In this document: piece by piece, positions 44,315 through 53,695 of the stretch | Layout of the letters: each line of letters opens with the position of its first letter | How positions within the stretch are numbered: position 1 is the first letter of the stretch | Translations under genes and position numbers: made by a program | Source of the DNA: Pseudohongiella sp. | GTDB taxonomy: Bacteria > Pseudomonadota > Gammaproteobacteria > Pseudomonadales > Pseudohongiellaceae | Assembly (NCBI RefSeq): GCF_011050365.1 | Contig: NZ_DRFV01000012.1 | Location: forward strand, 62,001 to 126,000 | Reading direction: 5' to 3' | DNA length: 64,000 nt | Notes under the pieces: generated by a model | Seen by the model: the letters and a program-made list of their open reading frames with translations, nothing else | What the model was told of the DNA's origin: nothing | The model's database searches: none

Positions 44315-45373
44315 ATGAAACTATCCGATTTTGATTATGAGCTGCCCGAACAGCTGATTGCGCATTATCCACTGGCCGAGCGCAGCAGCAGCCGATTGCT
44401 GTGCCTGGATCGCAGCAGTGGTTCGGTTGAACACCACAGATTCCACGATATCGTGAAGATGATTACGTCCCGTGATCTGCTGGTATTCAATGATACGCAG
44501 GTATTACCGGCAAGGCTGCTTGGCCAGCGCAAGGACACCGGCGGTGCTGTTGAGGTTCTGATTGAGCGCCTGTTGCCCGGCAATGAAGCTATCGCGCATG
44601 TCAGGGCCAGCAATGCCCGCCAGTCAGGGTTGCGACTGGTGCTCAGCTCTGCTCAGGGTGACCATACCCTGGAAGCTGAGATACTGGGCCGAAAAGGCAG
44701 GTTCTTCCGATTGCGTTTCTTTTGCGAGGAGCCTTTGGTCGATGCACTCGATAAAGTCGGCCACATGCCACTACCCACCTATATCAAACGCGATGACGAG
44801 AGTCTGGATCAAAGCCGTTATCAAACCGTGTACGCCAGGCATCCCGGAGCCGTAGCAGCGCCGACAGCCGGATTGCATTTTGATGATGCGTTGCTGGACG
44901 CGCTGAGGGCAAAATCGGTTGAGATGGCGTTTGTTACCCTGCATGTCGGGTCCGGCACATTTCAACCGGTGCGGGTAGATGATGTGCAGGATCACAAGAT
45001 GCACAGCGAATGGATCAGTGTGCCGGCCGAGGTTTGTGCGCGGGTGAACGCCTGCCATGAGCGTGGTGGACGCGTCATAGCGGTGGGAACAACATCGGTA
45101 CGAAGTCTCGAGTCTGCTGCCATGAAAGGCTTTGAAGGCAATGCCGGGACTGAACTTCAGCCCTATGAAGGCGAAACCGACATCTTCATTTACCCGGGAT
45201 ATCAATTCCGGGTGGTCGATGCCATGGTCACCAATTTTCATTTGCCGCGTTCGACATTGATGATGCTGATCAGTGCCTTTGCCGGGCGTGAACAGGTCAT
45301 GGCCGCTTACCAGCAAGCCATTGAACAGGAGTATCGCTTCTTCAGCTACGGCGATGCCATGTTTATCCGGTAG
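44315..45373 (+). CDS. queA: S-adenosylmethionine:tRNA ribosyltransferase-isomerase
   Basis: 352 residues from ATG 44315 giving the standard start MKLSDFDYELPEQLIAHYP. Diagnostic segments are LLVFNDTQVLPARLLG, YARHPGAVAAPTAGLHF, HVGSGTFQPVRVDDVQDHKM and NFHLPRSTLMMLISAFAG. QueA transfers the ribosyl part of SAM to preQ1 in tRNA during queuosine synthesis. In many gammaproteobacteria tgt, yajC and secDF follow; here mdh follows instead. The upstream hairpin and absence of an SD are noted in the adjacent entry. Confidence 0.96.
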   Translation: MKLSDFDYELPEQLIAHYPLAERSSSRLLCLDRSSGSVEHHRFHDIVKMITSRDLLVFNDTQVLPARLLGQRKDTGGAVEVLIERLLPGNEAIAHVRASNARQSGLRLVLSSAQGDHTLEAEILGRKGRFFRLRFFCEEPLVDALDKVGHMPLPTYIKRDDESLDQSRYQTVYARHPGAVAAPTAGLHFDDALLDALRAKSVEMAFVTLHVGSGTFQPVRVDDVQDHKMHSEWISVPAEVCARVNACHERGGRVIAVGTTSVRSLESAAMKGFEGNAGTELQPYEGETDIFIYPGYQFRVVDAMVTNFHLPRSTLMMLISAFAGREQVMAAYQQAIEQEYRFFSYGDAMFIR

Positions 45374-45439
45374 TGGTATACTCTGGGCCCTCAATTCTCC
45401 ACCCATTAACACTAACTTAGACTTTATAAGGGTTTTATC

Positions 45440-46420
45440 ATGGCAAAAGCACCCGTACGCGTCGCTGTCACCGGGGCAGCAGGGCAAATCAGTTATTCTT
45501 TGTTGTTCAGAATCGCATCAGGTGAAATGCTGGGTAAAGACCAGCCGGTTATCCTGCAATTGCTGGAAATCACACCGGCCCTGGAAGCGCTGAAAGGCGT
45601 CGTCATGGAGCTGGAAGACTGTGCCTTCCCACTGGTACAGGGCATTGTGCAGAGCGATGACCCCAATGTAGCATTCAAGGATGCCGACTACTGTCTGCTG
45701 GTGGGTGCGCGTCCCCGCGGTCCCGGCATGGAGCGCAAGGATCTGCTGGCCGCTAACGCGGCAATCTTCTCAGTGCAGGGCAAAGCCATCAATGACCACG
45801 CCAGCCGTGACGTTAAAGTGCTGGTGGTTGGTAATCCGGCCAACACCAATGCCCTGATTGCCTACCGCAATGCCCCGGATCTGAAGCCAGGTCAGTTCAC
45901 AGCGATGACCCGTCTGGATCATAATCGCGCGATTGCGCAATTGGCGGAGAAAACCGGCAAACACAGCACTGATGTGGATGGCATGATCATCTGGGGCAAC
46001 CACTCTGCCACTCAGTACCCTGACGTTCACCACACCTCGGTCGCTGGCAAAAAAGCCACGGACCTGGTCGATCAGGCATGGCTGACAGACACCTTTATCC
46101 CCAATGTTCAGCAGCGTGGCGCTGCCATTATCAAGGCCCGTGGCCTGTCCAGCGCGGCATCAGCGGCCAACGCTGCGATTGAGCACATGCGCGACTGGGC
46201 TCTGGGCACCAACGGCAAAACCGTCAGCATGGGTATCCACAGCGACGGCAGCTACGGCATTGCCAAAGGCCTGATTTATTCGTTCCCGGTCACCTGCGAG
46301 AATGGTCAGTACACCATCGTTCAGGGGCTGGAAATCAACGACTTCAGTCGTAACCTGATGACCAAGACCGAAAAAGAGCTGGACGAAGAGCGGGACGGCG
46401 TGGCGCACTTGCTGCCGTAA
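45440..46420 (+). CDS. mdh: Malate dehydrogenase
   Basis: 326 residues, the length of the cytosolic-type bacterial MDH group. NAD-binding starts [34 protein letters not shown] is the substrate loop with the paired Arg; [13 protein letters not shown] carries the catalytic Asp/Arg region and [12 protein letters not shown] the catalytic His. It interconverts malate and oxaloacetate in the TCA cycle. AGGG precedes the ATG. A terminator/REP-like hairpin follows 13 bases after the stop. Confidence 0.96.
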   Translation: MAKAPVRVAVTGAAGQISYSLLFRIASGEMLGKDQPVILQLLEITPALEALKGVVMELEDCAFPLVQGIVQSDDPNVAFKDADYCLLVGARPRGPGMERKDLLAANAAIFSVQGKAINDHASRDVKVLVVGNPANTNALIAYRNAPDLKPGQFTAMTRLDHNRAIAQLAEKTGKHSTDVDGMIIWGNHSATQYPDVHHTSVAGKKATDLVDQAWLTDTFIPNVQQRGAAIIKARGLSSAASAANAAIEHMRDWALGTNGKTVSMGIHSDGSYGIAKGLIYSFPVTCENGQYTIVQGLEINDFSRNLMTKTEKELDEERDGVAHLLP

Positions 46421-46433
46421 CCGGGTGCCTGTT

Positions 46434-46477
46434 AAAAGGGGACGGAGGGGTTATTTTTTAATGCCTCCGTCCCTTTT
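46434..46477 (+). terminator. Terminator / REP-like hairpin after mdh
   Basis: AAAAGGGGACGGAGG (46434-46448) pairs with CCTCCGTCCCTTTT (46464-46477) with one bulged G; the loop is T-rich. It is followed by a short TTTTT (46481-46485). The GGGGACGGAGGGGTT motif recurs inverted after the response-regulator gene, as in REP-type dispersed repeats, so the hairpin may be both terminator and repeat. Confidence 0.6.
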
Positions 46478-46520
46478 AGCTTTTTAATATCTTCAATCTC
46501 TACCGGCAGACAACGATGCT

Positions 46521-47591
46521 ATGAGCATTCGCACGCAGACCTTGCGCAGAGAGATACAATTCTGGTTGTTCCAGCTTCTGGGTTGGGGTACATGGGTTGT
46601 GATGTTGGTGCTGCGTGATCTGACGTTTGTGCCCGCCGAGTATATGATCGAGCGTATCGGTGTATTCCTGCTCGACGCCGTCATCGGTATGGTTCTGACC
46701 ACCGGACTGCGCTATCTCTACCGCGCCGTGTGGGAACAGATGGTGTTTTTACGTATTGTTGCCGTGGTCATGGGGTGCTGGGTTGCCTCCCAGACCTGGC
46801 GGCCATTGAAAGTACTGATCACCGACTCTGAATTCGGTGCCAGTGTGGATCTGACCGGCTACGGCTGGGTGAGCTTCACCAGCATGGTGCCGATCTCCAT
46901 GTCGATATTGTTGATCTGGAGTGTATTGTACTTCTGTATCAAGTATTACCAGTTATTCCAGCACGAGAAAGAAAAGAGCTTGCGTTCAGAGGCACTGGCG
47001 CATGAGGCGCAGCTTCGCATGCTGCGTTACCAGCTCAATCCCCACTTTCTGTTCAATACGCTTAATGCGATATCGACACTGATACTGGTCAAGTCCACGG
47101 ATCAGGCCAATAATATGGTCACCCGCCTGAGTAAATTTCTGCGTTATTCGCTGGAACATGATCCATTGGACAAGGTGGATCTGGGGCATGAGCTGGGTTC
47201 GCTGAATCTGTATCTCGATATTGAAAAGGTCAGGTTCGAAGAGCGTTTGTGTATCACGGTTGACCTGGCCCCTGACTCAGAAAAGGCATTGGTGCCGAGC
47301 ATGATTCTGCAACCGTTAGTGGAGAACTCGATAAAACACGCTATCGCACGCAGCGAAGAGGGCGGTACTATCTGGATCAATGCCCGCAGGTGCGAAGACA
47401 ATCAACTTTGTATTACAGTGGCCGATGACGGCCCGGGTTCTGTCAGTCACCCGACGTCGATAGGCGTAGGTTTGAAAAATATTCGGGACCGGCTGCAGGA
47501 AATTTACGGAGATGCCCATCAATTGGTGCTGTCAGAGCGGGAGCCCAAGGGTTTTCAGGTCATGGTGATGATTCCTTATGAAACTAGATGA
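46521..47591 (+). CDS. LytS/AlgZ-type sensor histidine kinase
   Basis: 356 residues. Four or so membrane helices lie in residues about 12-140 (WLFQLLGWGTWVVMLVL, IGVFLLDAVIGMVL, FLRIVAVVMGCWVA, MVPISMSILLIWSVLYF), then a short coiled linker. His175 in YQLNPHFLFNTLNAIS is the phosphorylated histidine of the His_kinase family; LQPLVENSIKHA is the N box and VADDGPG/IGVGLKNIRDRLQ the G boxes. Its end overlaps the response regulator by 14 bases. The stimulus is unknown. Confidence 0.9.
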   Translation: MSIRTQTLRREIQFWLFQLLGWGTWVVMLVLRDLTFVPAEYMIERIGVFLLDAVIGMVLTTGLRYLYRAVWEQMVFLRIVAVVMGCWVASQTWRPLKVLITDSEFGASVDLTGYGWVSFTSMVPISMSILLIWSVLYFCIKYYQLFQHEKEKSLRSEALAHEAQLRMLRYQLNPHFLFNTLNAISTLILVKSTDQANNMVTRLSKFLRYSLEHDPLDKVDLGHELGSLNLYLDIEKVRFEERLCITVDLAPDSEKALVPSMILQPLVENSIKHAIARSEEGGTIWINARRCEDNQLCITVADDGPGSVSHPTSIGVGLKNIRDRLQEIYGDAHQLVLSEREPKGFQVMVMIPYETR

Positions 47592-48399
47592 TTCAGTGAA
47601 AACAATTCGTGCCATTGTCGTTGATGACGAAGCGCTGGCCCGTCAGGGACTGTCGTTGCGCTTGAAGGAGTTGGGCAATGTCGAGGTGCTGCAGGAGTGT
47701 CAGAACGGGCGCGAAGCTCTGGAGGCCATCGCCGAGTTGACACCTGATCTTGTGTTCCTGGATATCCAGATGCCGGGAATGACGGGTTTTGAAGTGGTTG
47801 AAAGGCTGCAGCAGGACAATATGCCTCTGGTCATTTTTGTCACCGCCTACGATGAATACGCGGTCAATGCATTCGAGATTCATGCGGTAGATTATCTGTT
47901 GAAACCGATAGAGCTTGATCGACTGGAAGCAGCTGTTATCAAAGCACGTCAGCGCCTGCAAAGTGATCGGGGCGAAGATGAGAAAAAGTTGCTGCTCGAT
48001 ATAGTCATCAGTCTGACCGGAAAGTCCGCGCAGGCGGTAGCAGAACTGTTGCGCAGTGGTGAGAATCCGGTCAAAACCTGCGAGAAACTGGCTATCAAGG
48101 ACGGCGCATCGACCACGTTTGTGCCCATTCGGGACATCGACTGGATTGACGCTGCCGGTGATTACATGTGCGTGCATGCCAAAGGTGATACTCATATCAT
48201 GCGCACCACCATGAAAGAGCTGGAGTCGCAACTTGATTCCACACTGTTTCAGCGGGTGCACAGATCCACTATCGTCAATCTGGACCGGGTAGAGAAGGTG
48301 TCGTCACATATCAACGGTGAATTTCACCTGACACTGAGCTGCGGCGCATCGCTGAAAATGAGCCGCTCCTATAAAGACAAGGTGAAGCACTTTTTTTAG
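47578..48399 (+). CDS. LytTR-family response regulator
   Basis: 273 residues. The receiver domain (1-125) has the acidic pocket Asp16-Asp17, phosphoacceptor Asp62 in DLVFLDIQMPG, and Lys in DYLLKPIE. A linker with a QAVAELLRSG helix leads to a C-terminal LytTR domain (about 170-273) with IDWIDAAGDYMCVHAKGDTH and FQRVHRSTIVNLDRV. It should bind DNA upon phosphorylation by the overlapping kinase gene. Targets are unknown. A GC-rich repeat half follows the stop. Confidence 0.92.
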   Translation: MKLDDSVKTIRAIVVDDEALARQGLSLRLKELGNVEVLQECQNGREALEAIAELTPDLVFLDIQMPGMTGFEVVERLQQDNMPLVIFVTAYDEYAVNAFEIHAVDYLLKPIELDRLEAAVIKARQRLQSDRGEDEKKLLLDIVISLTGKSAQAVAELLRSGENPVKTCEKLAIKDGASTTFVPIRDIDWIDAAGDYMCVHAKGDTHIMRTTMKELESQLDSTLFQRVHRSTIVNLDRVEKVSSHINGEFHLTLSCGASLKMSRSYKDKVKHFF

Positions 48400-48403
48400 C
48401 GGG

Positions 48404-48424
48404 TAAACCCCTCCGTCCCCTTTA
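48404..48424. repeat. Inverted copy of the REP-like motif
   Basis: The bases here, read on the minus strand, contain AAAGGGGACGGAGGGGTT, matching 46435-46452. The kinase/regulator pair therefore lies between two inverted copies about 2 kb apart. The minus-strand Lrp gene ends inside this copy (stop 48422-48424). Confidence 0.7.
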
Positions 48425-48895
48425 CGGCAAATGATGTAAAGGCAGTGCTGTGGTATCAAGCACTTTGCGCAGGATAAAACTGGAGTGAACGTCGGCAACG
48501 CCTTCGATTCGGGTCAGCGTGTTCAGCAGAAACTCCTGATAATCGTCCATGTCGGGCACAATGACCTTGAGTTGATAGTCAGCGGACTGACCGGTGATCA
48601 GCAGGCATTCGGTGACTTCCGGGTGTTTGCGGATTTCAGCTTCAAAACGCTCGAAGCGATCCGGTGTGTGCCGATCCATGCTTACCTGTACCAGCGCGCT
48701 GAGCTTCAGGCCCAACTGTGCAGGATTAAGCACTATCACCTGGCCCTCGATCAGCCCCTCGTCCTGCATACGCTTTACGCGTCTGGCACAGGGTGTGGCA
48801 GACAGCCCTACGCACTCGGCCAGTTCGGCGTTGGTGATACTGCCATCGCGTTGTAGTTCGCGCAGAATACGTCGGTCGAGCTTGTCCAGTTCCAT
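48422..48895 (-). CDS. Lrp/AsnC-family transcriptional regulator
   Basis: 157 residues. The N-terminal HTH (MELDKLDRRILRELQRDGSI followed by NAELAECVGLSATPCARRVKRM) and the C-terminal RAM domain (GLKLSALVQVSMDRHTPDRF; ECLLITGQSADYQLKVIVPD) fit Lrp proper-like members of the family. It is divergent from leuA across 453 bases and may regulate it or another amino-acid gene; Lrp members bind leucine or other amino acids. It ends at the REP-like repeat. Confidence 0.92.
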   Translation of the reverse strand: MELDKLDRRILRELQRDGSITNAELAECVGLSATPCARRVKRMQDEGLIEGQVIVLNPAQLGLKLSALVQVSMDRHTPDRFERFEAEIRKHPEVTECLLITGQSADYQLKVIVPDMDDYQEFLLNTLTRIEGVADVHSSFILRKVLDTTALPLHHLP

Positions 48896-49348
48896 GTCAT
48901 ATCTCGGCTAAATGGCCTATATTGGTTTTAAACACTAATTAAGATAGCATAATTGAAGTAATGCGCCAAAATATACCGTATTATTCGCAAATAATGAGTA
49001 GAATCACTACGGCGATTTCCCTATTCTATGCATCAACCTGATGGCCCCGGCAGACCGCCCCGAATTGCGGGTCAGGTCAGCCAGAAAGCGGTCCCGGGCC
49101 ATGACCGAGCGTCATTGCACCACCTGGCAAACATGAGCAATCTGGACACGGTTACCACCATTTGGCCAGTCTTCAGGCAGCCGCTTACCCAGCGGATTTG
49201 ACCGGAGCTGCCACCCTGACGCCACAAACGACGGGGAATCCGGAAAGCTCACATGGCAGCGTAGTCAATTTGATAAAGATAAAGCCAGTTTTAGCGAGAA
49301 ATAGACAGTCCGGGTAACAATACCCGGTTCAAGACAGAGGGTGACAGC
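48896..49348. other. 453-base intergenic region between lrp-like gene and leuA
   Basis: The first part (48925-49010) is AT-rich, suitable for Lrp-family binding. A perfect 6-base-pair hairpin (49310-49315 with 49322-49327) lies just before the leuA SD. A 22-codon frame (49134-49202) has no leucine run, so a leu attenuator leader peptide is not seen. No gene is called. Confidence 0.5.
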
Positions 49349-51034
49349 ATGTCCGAGCACAACCGTTTCAACCATCAAAAATACGTTCCGTTTGCGCCGG
49401 TGGCGCTGACCGATCGCACCTGGCCGGACCAGATAATCCGGGTCGCGCCCCGGTGGTGCAGTGTCGATCTGCGTGATGGCAATCAGGCGTTGATTGAGCC
49501 CATGTCTGTCAGCCAGAAAAAACAGATGTTTGATCTGTTGCTTGAGGTCGGCTTCAAGGAAATCGAAGTGGGATTCCCGGCTGCATCGCAGCCCGATTTT
49601 GACTTTGTGCGCTATCTGATCGAGGAGGACCGGATTCCTGATGATGTCACGATCCAGGTTCTTACCCAGGCGCGTCCCGAATTGATCGCCCGCACCTACG
49701 AGTCACTCAAGGGCGCCAAGCGCGCCATTGTGCACGTCTATAATTCCACATCTGTGGTGCAGCGCGAGAAAGTATTTAAAACCGACAAGCAGGGCATCAT
49801 CGATATCGCGGTTGCCGGGGCGCGCGTTGTGAAAGAGCTTGCAGAAAAAGCACCGGAAACCGATTGGCACTTCCAGTACTCCCCGGAAAGTTTCACGGGC
49901 ACCGAAGTCGATTTTGCGGTTGACGTGTGTAATGCCGTTATTGACGTCTGGCAACCGACCGCCGACAAGAAAGTTATCATCAATCTGCCGGCTACCGTCG
50001 AGATGTCCACACCCAATGTGTTTGCTGATCAGGTTGAATACTTCTGCCGCAAGGTAAACCGGCGTGACGCTGTTGTGGTCAGTCTGCATACTCACAACGA
50101 CCGCGGTTGTGCTGTCGCGGCGGCGGAGTTGGCGGTGATGGCCGGTGCCGACCGGGTTGAGGGCACATTGCTGGGTAATGGCGAACGTACCGGTAACATG
50201 GATATCGTGGTCATGGCGATGAACATGTATAGCCAGGGCATCGACCCGATGCTGGATTTCAGCGACATGGACAAGATTGTGACTGTGGTCAAGGCCTGTA
50301 CTCAGATTGATGTGCATCCGCGACAGCCGTACTCCGGTGATCTGGTATTTACCGCATTTTCCGGCAGTCACCAGGATGCCATCAAGAAGTGCCTGGACAT
50401 ATATCAAGAGGGCAGCACCTGGGAAATCGCCTATTTGCCCATTGATCCACGCGACCTTGGACGTACCTATCAGGATGTGATTCGGGTTAACAGCCAGTCC
50501 GGCAAAGGTGGTGTTGCGTATGTGCTGCAGAGCAAGTTCGGCTTTAATTTGCCACGCTGGTTACAGATTGATTTCAGTCGCGTGATTCAAAGGGAAGCTG
50601 AGACGACCGGTCAGGAAATTGCAGCAGACAAGATCTGGACCCTGTTCAAGGCGACTTACCTGAATGACCAGCAATCAGTAACACTGGACAGCTTCAATTT
50701 CTCCAAATCCGGTGAGCGCGAAACGTTCAAGGCGAGCATGCAGTGTTTTGAACAGACACTGGATATCAGCGGTGAGGGTGACGGCGTTATGGACGCGTTT
50801 GTCGAGGCCATCAAAGAGGCAACTGATATTGATTTCGAGATCATGGAGTATGGTGAGCACGCTCTGGGCCAGGGGGCCGATGCAGAAGCGGTCACCTACA
50901 TTCAGCTGAAGAATGGTCTGCAACGTTATACCGGTGTTGCGATCAGCCGCGATATCGTAAGTTCGTCGCTGAACGCATTGCTGCGCGCGGCCAGTCAGTT
51001 GATAGAGGAGTCCAGGCGGCGCAACGCGGCCTGA
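49349..51034 (+). CDS. leuA: 2-isopropylmalate synthase (long form)
   Basis: 561 residues, the longer LeuA type. The barrel has WCSVDLRDGNQALIEPMS, QVLTQARPELIARTYESLKG, HTHNDRGCAVAAAELAVMAG and GNGERTGNMDIV. The C-terminal allosteric region begins about residue 430 (SFNFSKSGERETFKASM). AGAGGGTGA precedes the ATG. It catalyses the first step of leucine synthesis and is normally inhibited by leucine. A divergent Lrp-like gene and a long leader suggest regulation by amino-acid supply. A second family member is at 15470-17011. Confidence 0.93.
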   Translation: MSEHNRFNHQKYVPFAPVALTDRTWPDQIIRVAPRWCSVDLRDGNQALIEPMSVSQKKQMFDLLLEVGFKEIEVGFPAASQPDFDFVRYLIEEDRIPDDVTIQVLTQARPELIARTYESLKGAKRAIVHVYNSTSVVQREKVFKTDKQGIIDIAVAGARVVKELAEKAPETDWHFQYSPESFTGTEVDFAVDVCNAVIDVWQPTADKKVIINLPATVEMSTPNVFADQVEYFCRKVNRRDAVVVSLHTHNDRGCAVAAAELAVMAGADRVEGTLLGNGERTGNMDIVVMAMNMYSQGIDPMLDFSDMDKIVTVVKACTQIDVHPRQPYSGDLVFTAFSGSHQDAIKKCLDIYQEGSTWEIAYLPIDPRDLGRTYQDVIRVNSQSGKGGVAYVLQSKFGFNLPRWLQIDFSRVIQREAETTGQEIAADKIWTLFKATYLNDQQSVTLDSFNFSKSGERETFKASMQCFEQTLDISGEGDGVMDAFVEAIKEATDIDFEIMEYGEHALGQGADAEAVTYIQLKNGLQRYTGVAISRDIVSSSLNALLRAASQLIEESRRRNAA

Positions 51035-51052
51035 TGATGTTCTCCTCTGTCT

Positions 51053-51086
51053 GCGCAGGATGATCCCGGCCGGGGTTATCCTGCGC
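51053..51086 (+). terminator. Strong hairpin after leuA
   Basis: GCGCAGGAT (51053-51061) pairs with ATCCTGCGC (51078-51086); the 16-base loop can pair further. It is followed only by a few T, so it may be a weak intrinsic terminator or an mRNA end-stabiliser. Confidence 0.5.
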
Positions 51087-51207
51087 AATGCTGTTTATCC
51101 TCGCCGCCCAGGTGGCAATACTCCCCCGATTCCTTTTCTGTGTGATCGCAGGCAAACTCTGGTGCTGAAACTTTTTTGCCCGCGGCTGCGACATAGATAA
51201 CAAGATC

Positions 51208-51813
51208 ATGGAACCTGACAACGAATTGATAGCAAATGCCCTGAACGGATCTCTGCATGCCTGGGAGACGCTTGTGCGCCGCTATGAGGGTCGCGTCTAC
51301 AATTACAGTTTGCGTCTGACCGGCAATCGCGATGATGCTCTGGACCTGATGCAGGATGTTTTTCTGGGTGTCTACCGTAACCTGTCACGGTTTCGCGGAG
51401 AATCGCAGTTTATTAGCTGGCTGTTTCGTATTGCGCATAACAAAGCGGTCGATCTTGCCCGGCGTCGTCACGCCAATCCGGTCAAAGGGCAGGCGCTGCC
51501 GGAGGACCCGGATGCGTGGCCGGAGTCGCAATCTTCAGGCTCGCAATGGCCAGGTTCGCAAACATCGGATTCGGGGCCGCAGGAGTTGGCAATGGCCATT
51601 GAGTCCAATGTGGCCATACATCGTCTTCTGCAAGCGTTGAGCCCGGAGCAGCGTTTGATACTGGAGTTGAAGGTATTCCAGGGCATGACCTTTGACGAAA
51701 TCGCGATGATGCAGGAGATTTCTGCCAATACCGCAAAAACACGTTTTTATGCAGCTCTGAAAAAACTCAGGGCCTTGATGGAGGGACATCATGAGTTGTC
51801 ACCGAACCGCTGA
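51208..51813 (+). CDS. ECF-type RNA polymerase sigma factor
   Basis: 201 residues. Region 2 (about 15-85) has the NRDDALDLMQDVFLGVYRNL helix and RGESQFISWLFRIAHNKAVD; region 4 (about 140-190) has LSPEQRLILELKVFQGMTFD and ISANTAKTRFYAALKKLRAL. The linker (about 92-125) is long and Ser/Gln/Gly-rich (PESQSSGSQWPGSQTSDSG), probably from local repeats. It overlaps the zf-HC2 anti-sigma gene by 23 bases. Promoter targets are unknown, but such units usually regulate themselves. Confidence 0.9.
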   Translation: MEPDNELIANALNGSLHAWETLVRRYEGRVYNYSLRLTGNRDDALDLMQDVFLGVYRNLSRFRGESQFISWLFRIAHNKAVDLARRRHANPVKGQALPEDPDAWPESQSSGSQWPGSQTSDSGPQELAMAIESNVAIHRLLQALSPEQRLILELKVFQGMTFDEIAMMQEISANTAKTRFYAALKKLRALMEGHHELSPNR

Positions 51814-52444
51814 TATAGTTGCCGATTATTTTGATGCCCGGTTATCGCCGCCGGCGCGACTGGCCGTGCAGCAACATGTATCGACGTGTACCGACTGCCG
51901 CGCGGAGGTTGCGGCGCTGGCGCCAGCGCACGAACTGTTGTTGTCCTGGCAACAGCAACCGGTTCCGGAGTGGGATCGCAGTCACGGTCCGGCAGCGCAT
52001 CAGCCACGACAACCGTTGGTCAGGCGCCGGCCCCGGCCGACCTGGGGCCATGTGGGTCGTTGGCTGCCACTGGCCGCATCACTGGTGTTGTCGGTGGCCG
52101 TGCTGACCCAGACCCGGCTGGATGTATCGGCGCAGGGCTGGCAACTCAGCTTCGGCACTTCGGCAGCAGAGCGCCAGTTGCAGCAACTGGATGGTTACCT
52201 CGCGGAGCAAGCCAGAGTGCAGCAGCAGGAAAACCAGCAAATGCTGGAAGCGGCATTGCAGCAGTTTGGCGACAACACCGCCGACACGCTGGTGCAGATG
52301 GCGGACTGGTTTGAGCAGCAGCGCGCGCTGGATATTCAGCGCATGGAGGCCGGATTTCAGCAAATGCTGGACAGAGATTACCAGACCGTCAATTCCGTGC
52401 AGCAGCTAGCCAGTTATGTGCAATATCAGGGCGATTTGCCGTGA
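51791..52444 (+). CDS. Zinc-finger anti-sigma factor, single membrane helix
   Basis: 217 residues. The N-terminal ZAS motif is Cys3, His29-x3-Cys33-x2-Cys36 (VQQHVSTCTDCRAEV). A membrane helix (about 89-107, GRWLPLAASLVLSVAVLTQT) is followed by a long periplasmic helix rich in Gln and Ala (FGTSAAERQLQQLDGYLAEQ and on). It should sequester the adjacent sigma factor and release it on an envelope signal. The next gene encodes a coiled-coil periplasmic protein that may be the sensor. Confidence 0.85.
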   Translation: MSCHRTADIVADYFDARLSPPARLAVQQHVSTCTDCRAEVAALAPAHELLLSWQQQPVPEWDRSHGPAAHQPRQPLVRRRPRPTWGHVGRWLPLAASLVLSVAVLTQTRLDVSAQGWQLSFGTSAAERQLQQLDGYLAEQARVQQQENQQMLEAALQQFGDNTADTLVQMADWFEQQRALDIQRMEAGFQQMLDRDYQTVNSVQQLASYVQYQGDLP

Positions 52445-52493
52445 CGACGAGAGCGCTGGCCATACAAACGCAGCCATTTTTTGAGGGCGACAT

Positions 52494-53558
52494 ATGAATA
52501 AGCAAGCCATGCACAAGTGGTCCGGTGCGGTCGCGCTGGCAGCGGCCCTGAGTCTGCCGGCGGTGACAGCAACTGCACAAAACCTGACTGCTGAGCAGTT
52601 GGGCGAAATGCGTCGCAGTATTGACGTCTTCAGTGGTGTCATGCGCGAGAGCCTGGGTTTTAACGAGCGCCGCGGTGTGTTCAGCCCCCGGGCCGGCGAT
52701 GTTCAGGGGCATTACCTTGCCGGGCAAGGCATAGTGCTGGAGTTGACAACCCCGTTGCAGGGTTTTCGCAGCACGACCAGTATGCACTCACTTAACAGCG
52801 CTCTGGAGGAGTTGTCGTCGCAGCTGGGCAATTTGATGGCCAGCGGTGTGGTCTCCCGACCCGATTTTGAGGCCATGCGTGACAACATGGCAATGTCTCT
52901 GCGTAGCGACGAAATCGCAGCTTTCTATCGCGAACAGATGCAGCAGCTGTCGGCACTGTTTGATATGCCTGCCATTGAACAGGCGTTGTCAGCGGCTGCT
53001 GCCTCCGCCCATAACCTGCGTAATATGGGAGCAATGGACTCTGCCAGCCTGGAGCAAATGAATCAGCAGTTGCAGGATTTGCGAGTGCAGCTTGCGCAGC
53101 GTCTGAGTGAAACCGAAGCCCTGCGTCAGGAAATCCGGGACCGTGCCATGCAGGTCGATGCCTTGCCCAGCGCAGAGATTCAGGCAAACTGGCAGCGGAC
53201 GCGCGAGCAGCTTGAAGTGCAGGTTGCTGCGCTACGGGAGCAGGTTGCCGGGCAGGCGCAGGCCTTGCGAGCGCGCAATGAGGCACTGGAAGCGGAGCGC
53301 CTGGCGCAATGGCAACAGGACGTAGCCGGGCTGGAAGATCAGGTCTTTGTTGTCTTGTGTGACTACGCGTCCGGGTTGCGTGCTCTGCCTGCTGATGAAC
53401 ATCTGACATTGATGATGACCGGGCTCGGTAGTCAGGCGGCAGAGGGGCGCCAGCCCGACCGGATACATGTATTCAATAAGTCAGATCTGCTCGCTTGCCA
53501 ACGGGGTGACCTGGACCCTGAGGACATGCGCAGCCGGGCGGTCAGTTATGATTTCTGA
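52494..53558 (+). CDS. Exported coiled-coil protein of the sigma/anti-sigma unit
   Basis: 354 residues with a signal peptide (GAVALAAALSLPAVTATA). Residues about 160-275 are predicted coiled coil with heptads of Leu/Glu/Gln (LEQMNQQLQDLRVQLAQRLS; REQLEVQVAALREQVAGQAQ). The N-terminal part has ITAL-like beta sequence (QGIVLELTTPLQGF) and the C-terminal a short LPADEHLTLMMTGLG segment. I recognise no family. Its position, 49 bases after the anti-sigma gene, suggests a role as periplasmic ligand or effector of that regulator. Confidence 0.65.
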   Translation: MNKQAMHKWSGAVALAAALSLPAVTATAQNLTAEQLGEMRRSIDVFSGVMRESLGFNERRGVFSPRAGDVQGHYLAGQGIVLELTTPLQGFRSTTSMHSLNSALEELSSQLGNLMASGVVSRPDFEAMRDNMAMSLRSDEIAAFYREQMQQLSALFDMPAIEQALSAAAASAHNLRNMGAMDSASLEQMNQQLQDLRVQLAQRLSETEALRQEIRDRAMQVDALPSAEIQANWQRTREQLEVQVAALREQVAGQAQALRARNEALEAERLAQWQQDVAGLEDQVFVVLCDYASGLRALPADEHLTLMMTGLGSQAAEGRQPDRIHVFNKSDLLACQRGDLDPEDMRSRAVSYDF

Positions 53559-53695
53559 TTTTTGATCTGGGCCTGTTACAGCGGGAATTTATCTTATAGA
53601 ATGCCCTGAGTAGGTCAGGCATGTTAAAACAAAAAAGCTAAAGCATTCAGCGCGTGACTCTCGCACGCATGCAGCGGCGCCGTAAGGAGAATAAG

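Noticed and set aside
49310-49327. Hairpin before leuA as an attenuator
   Set aside because: No T run and no leader peptide with leucine codons.
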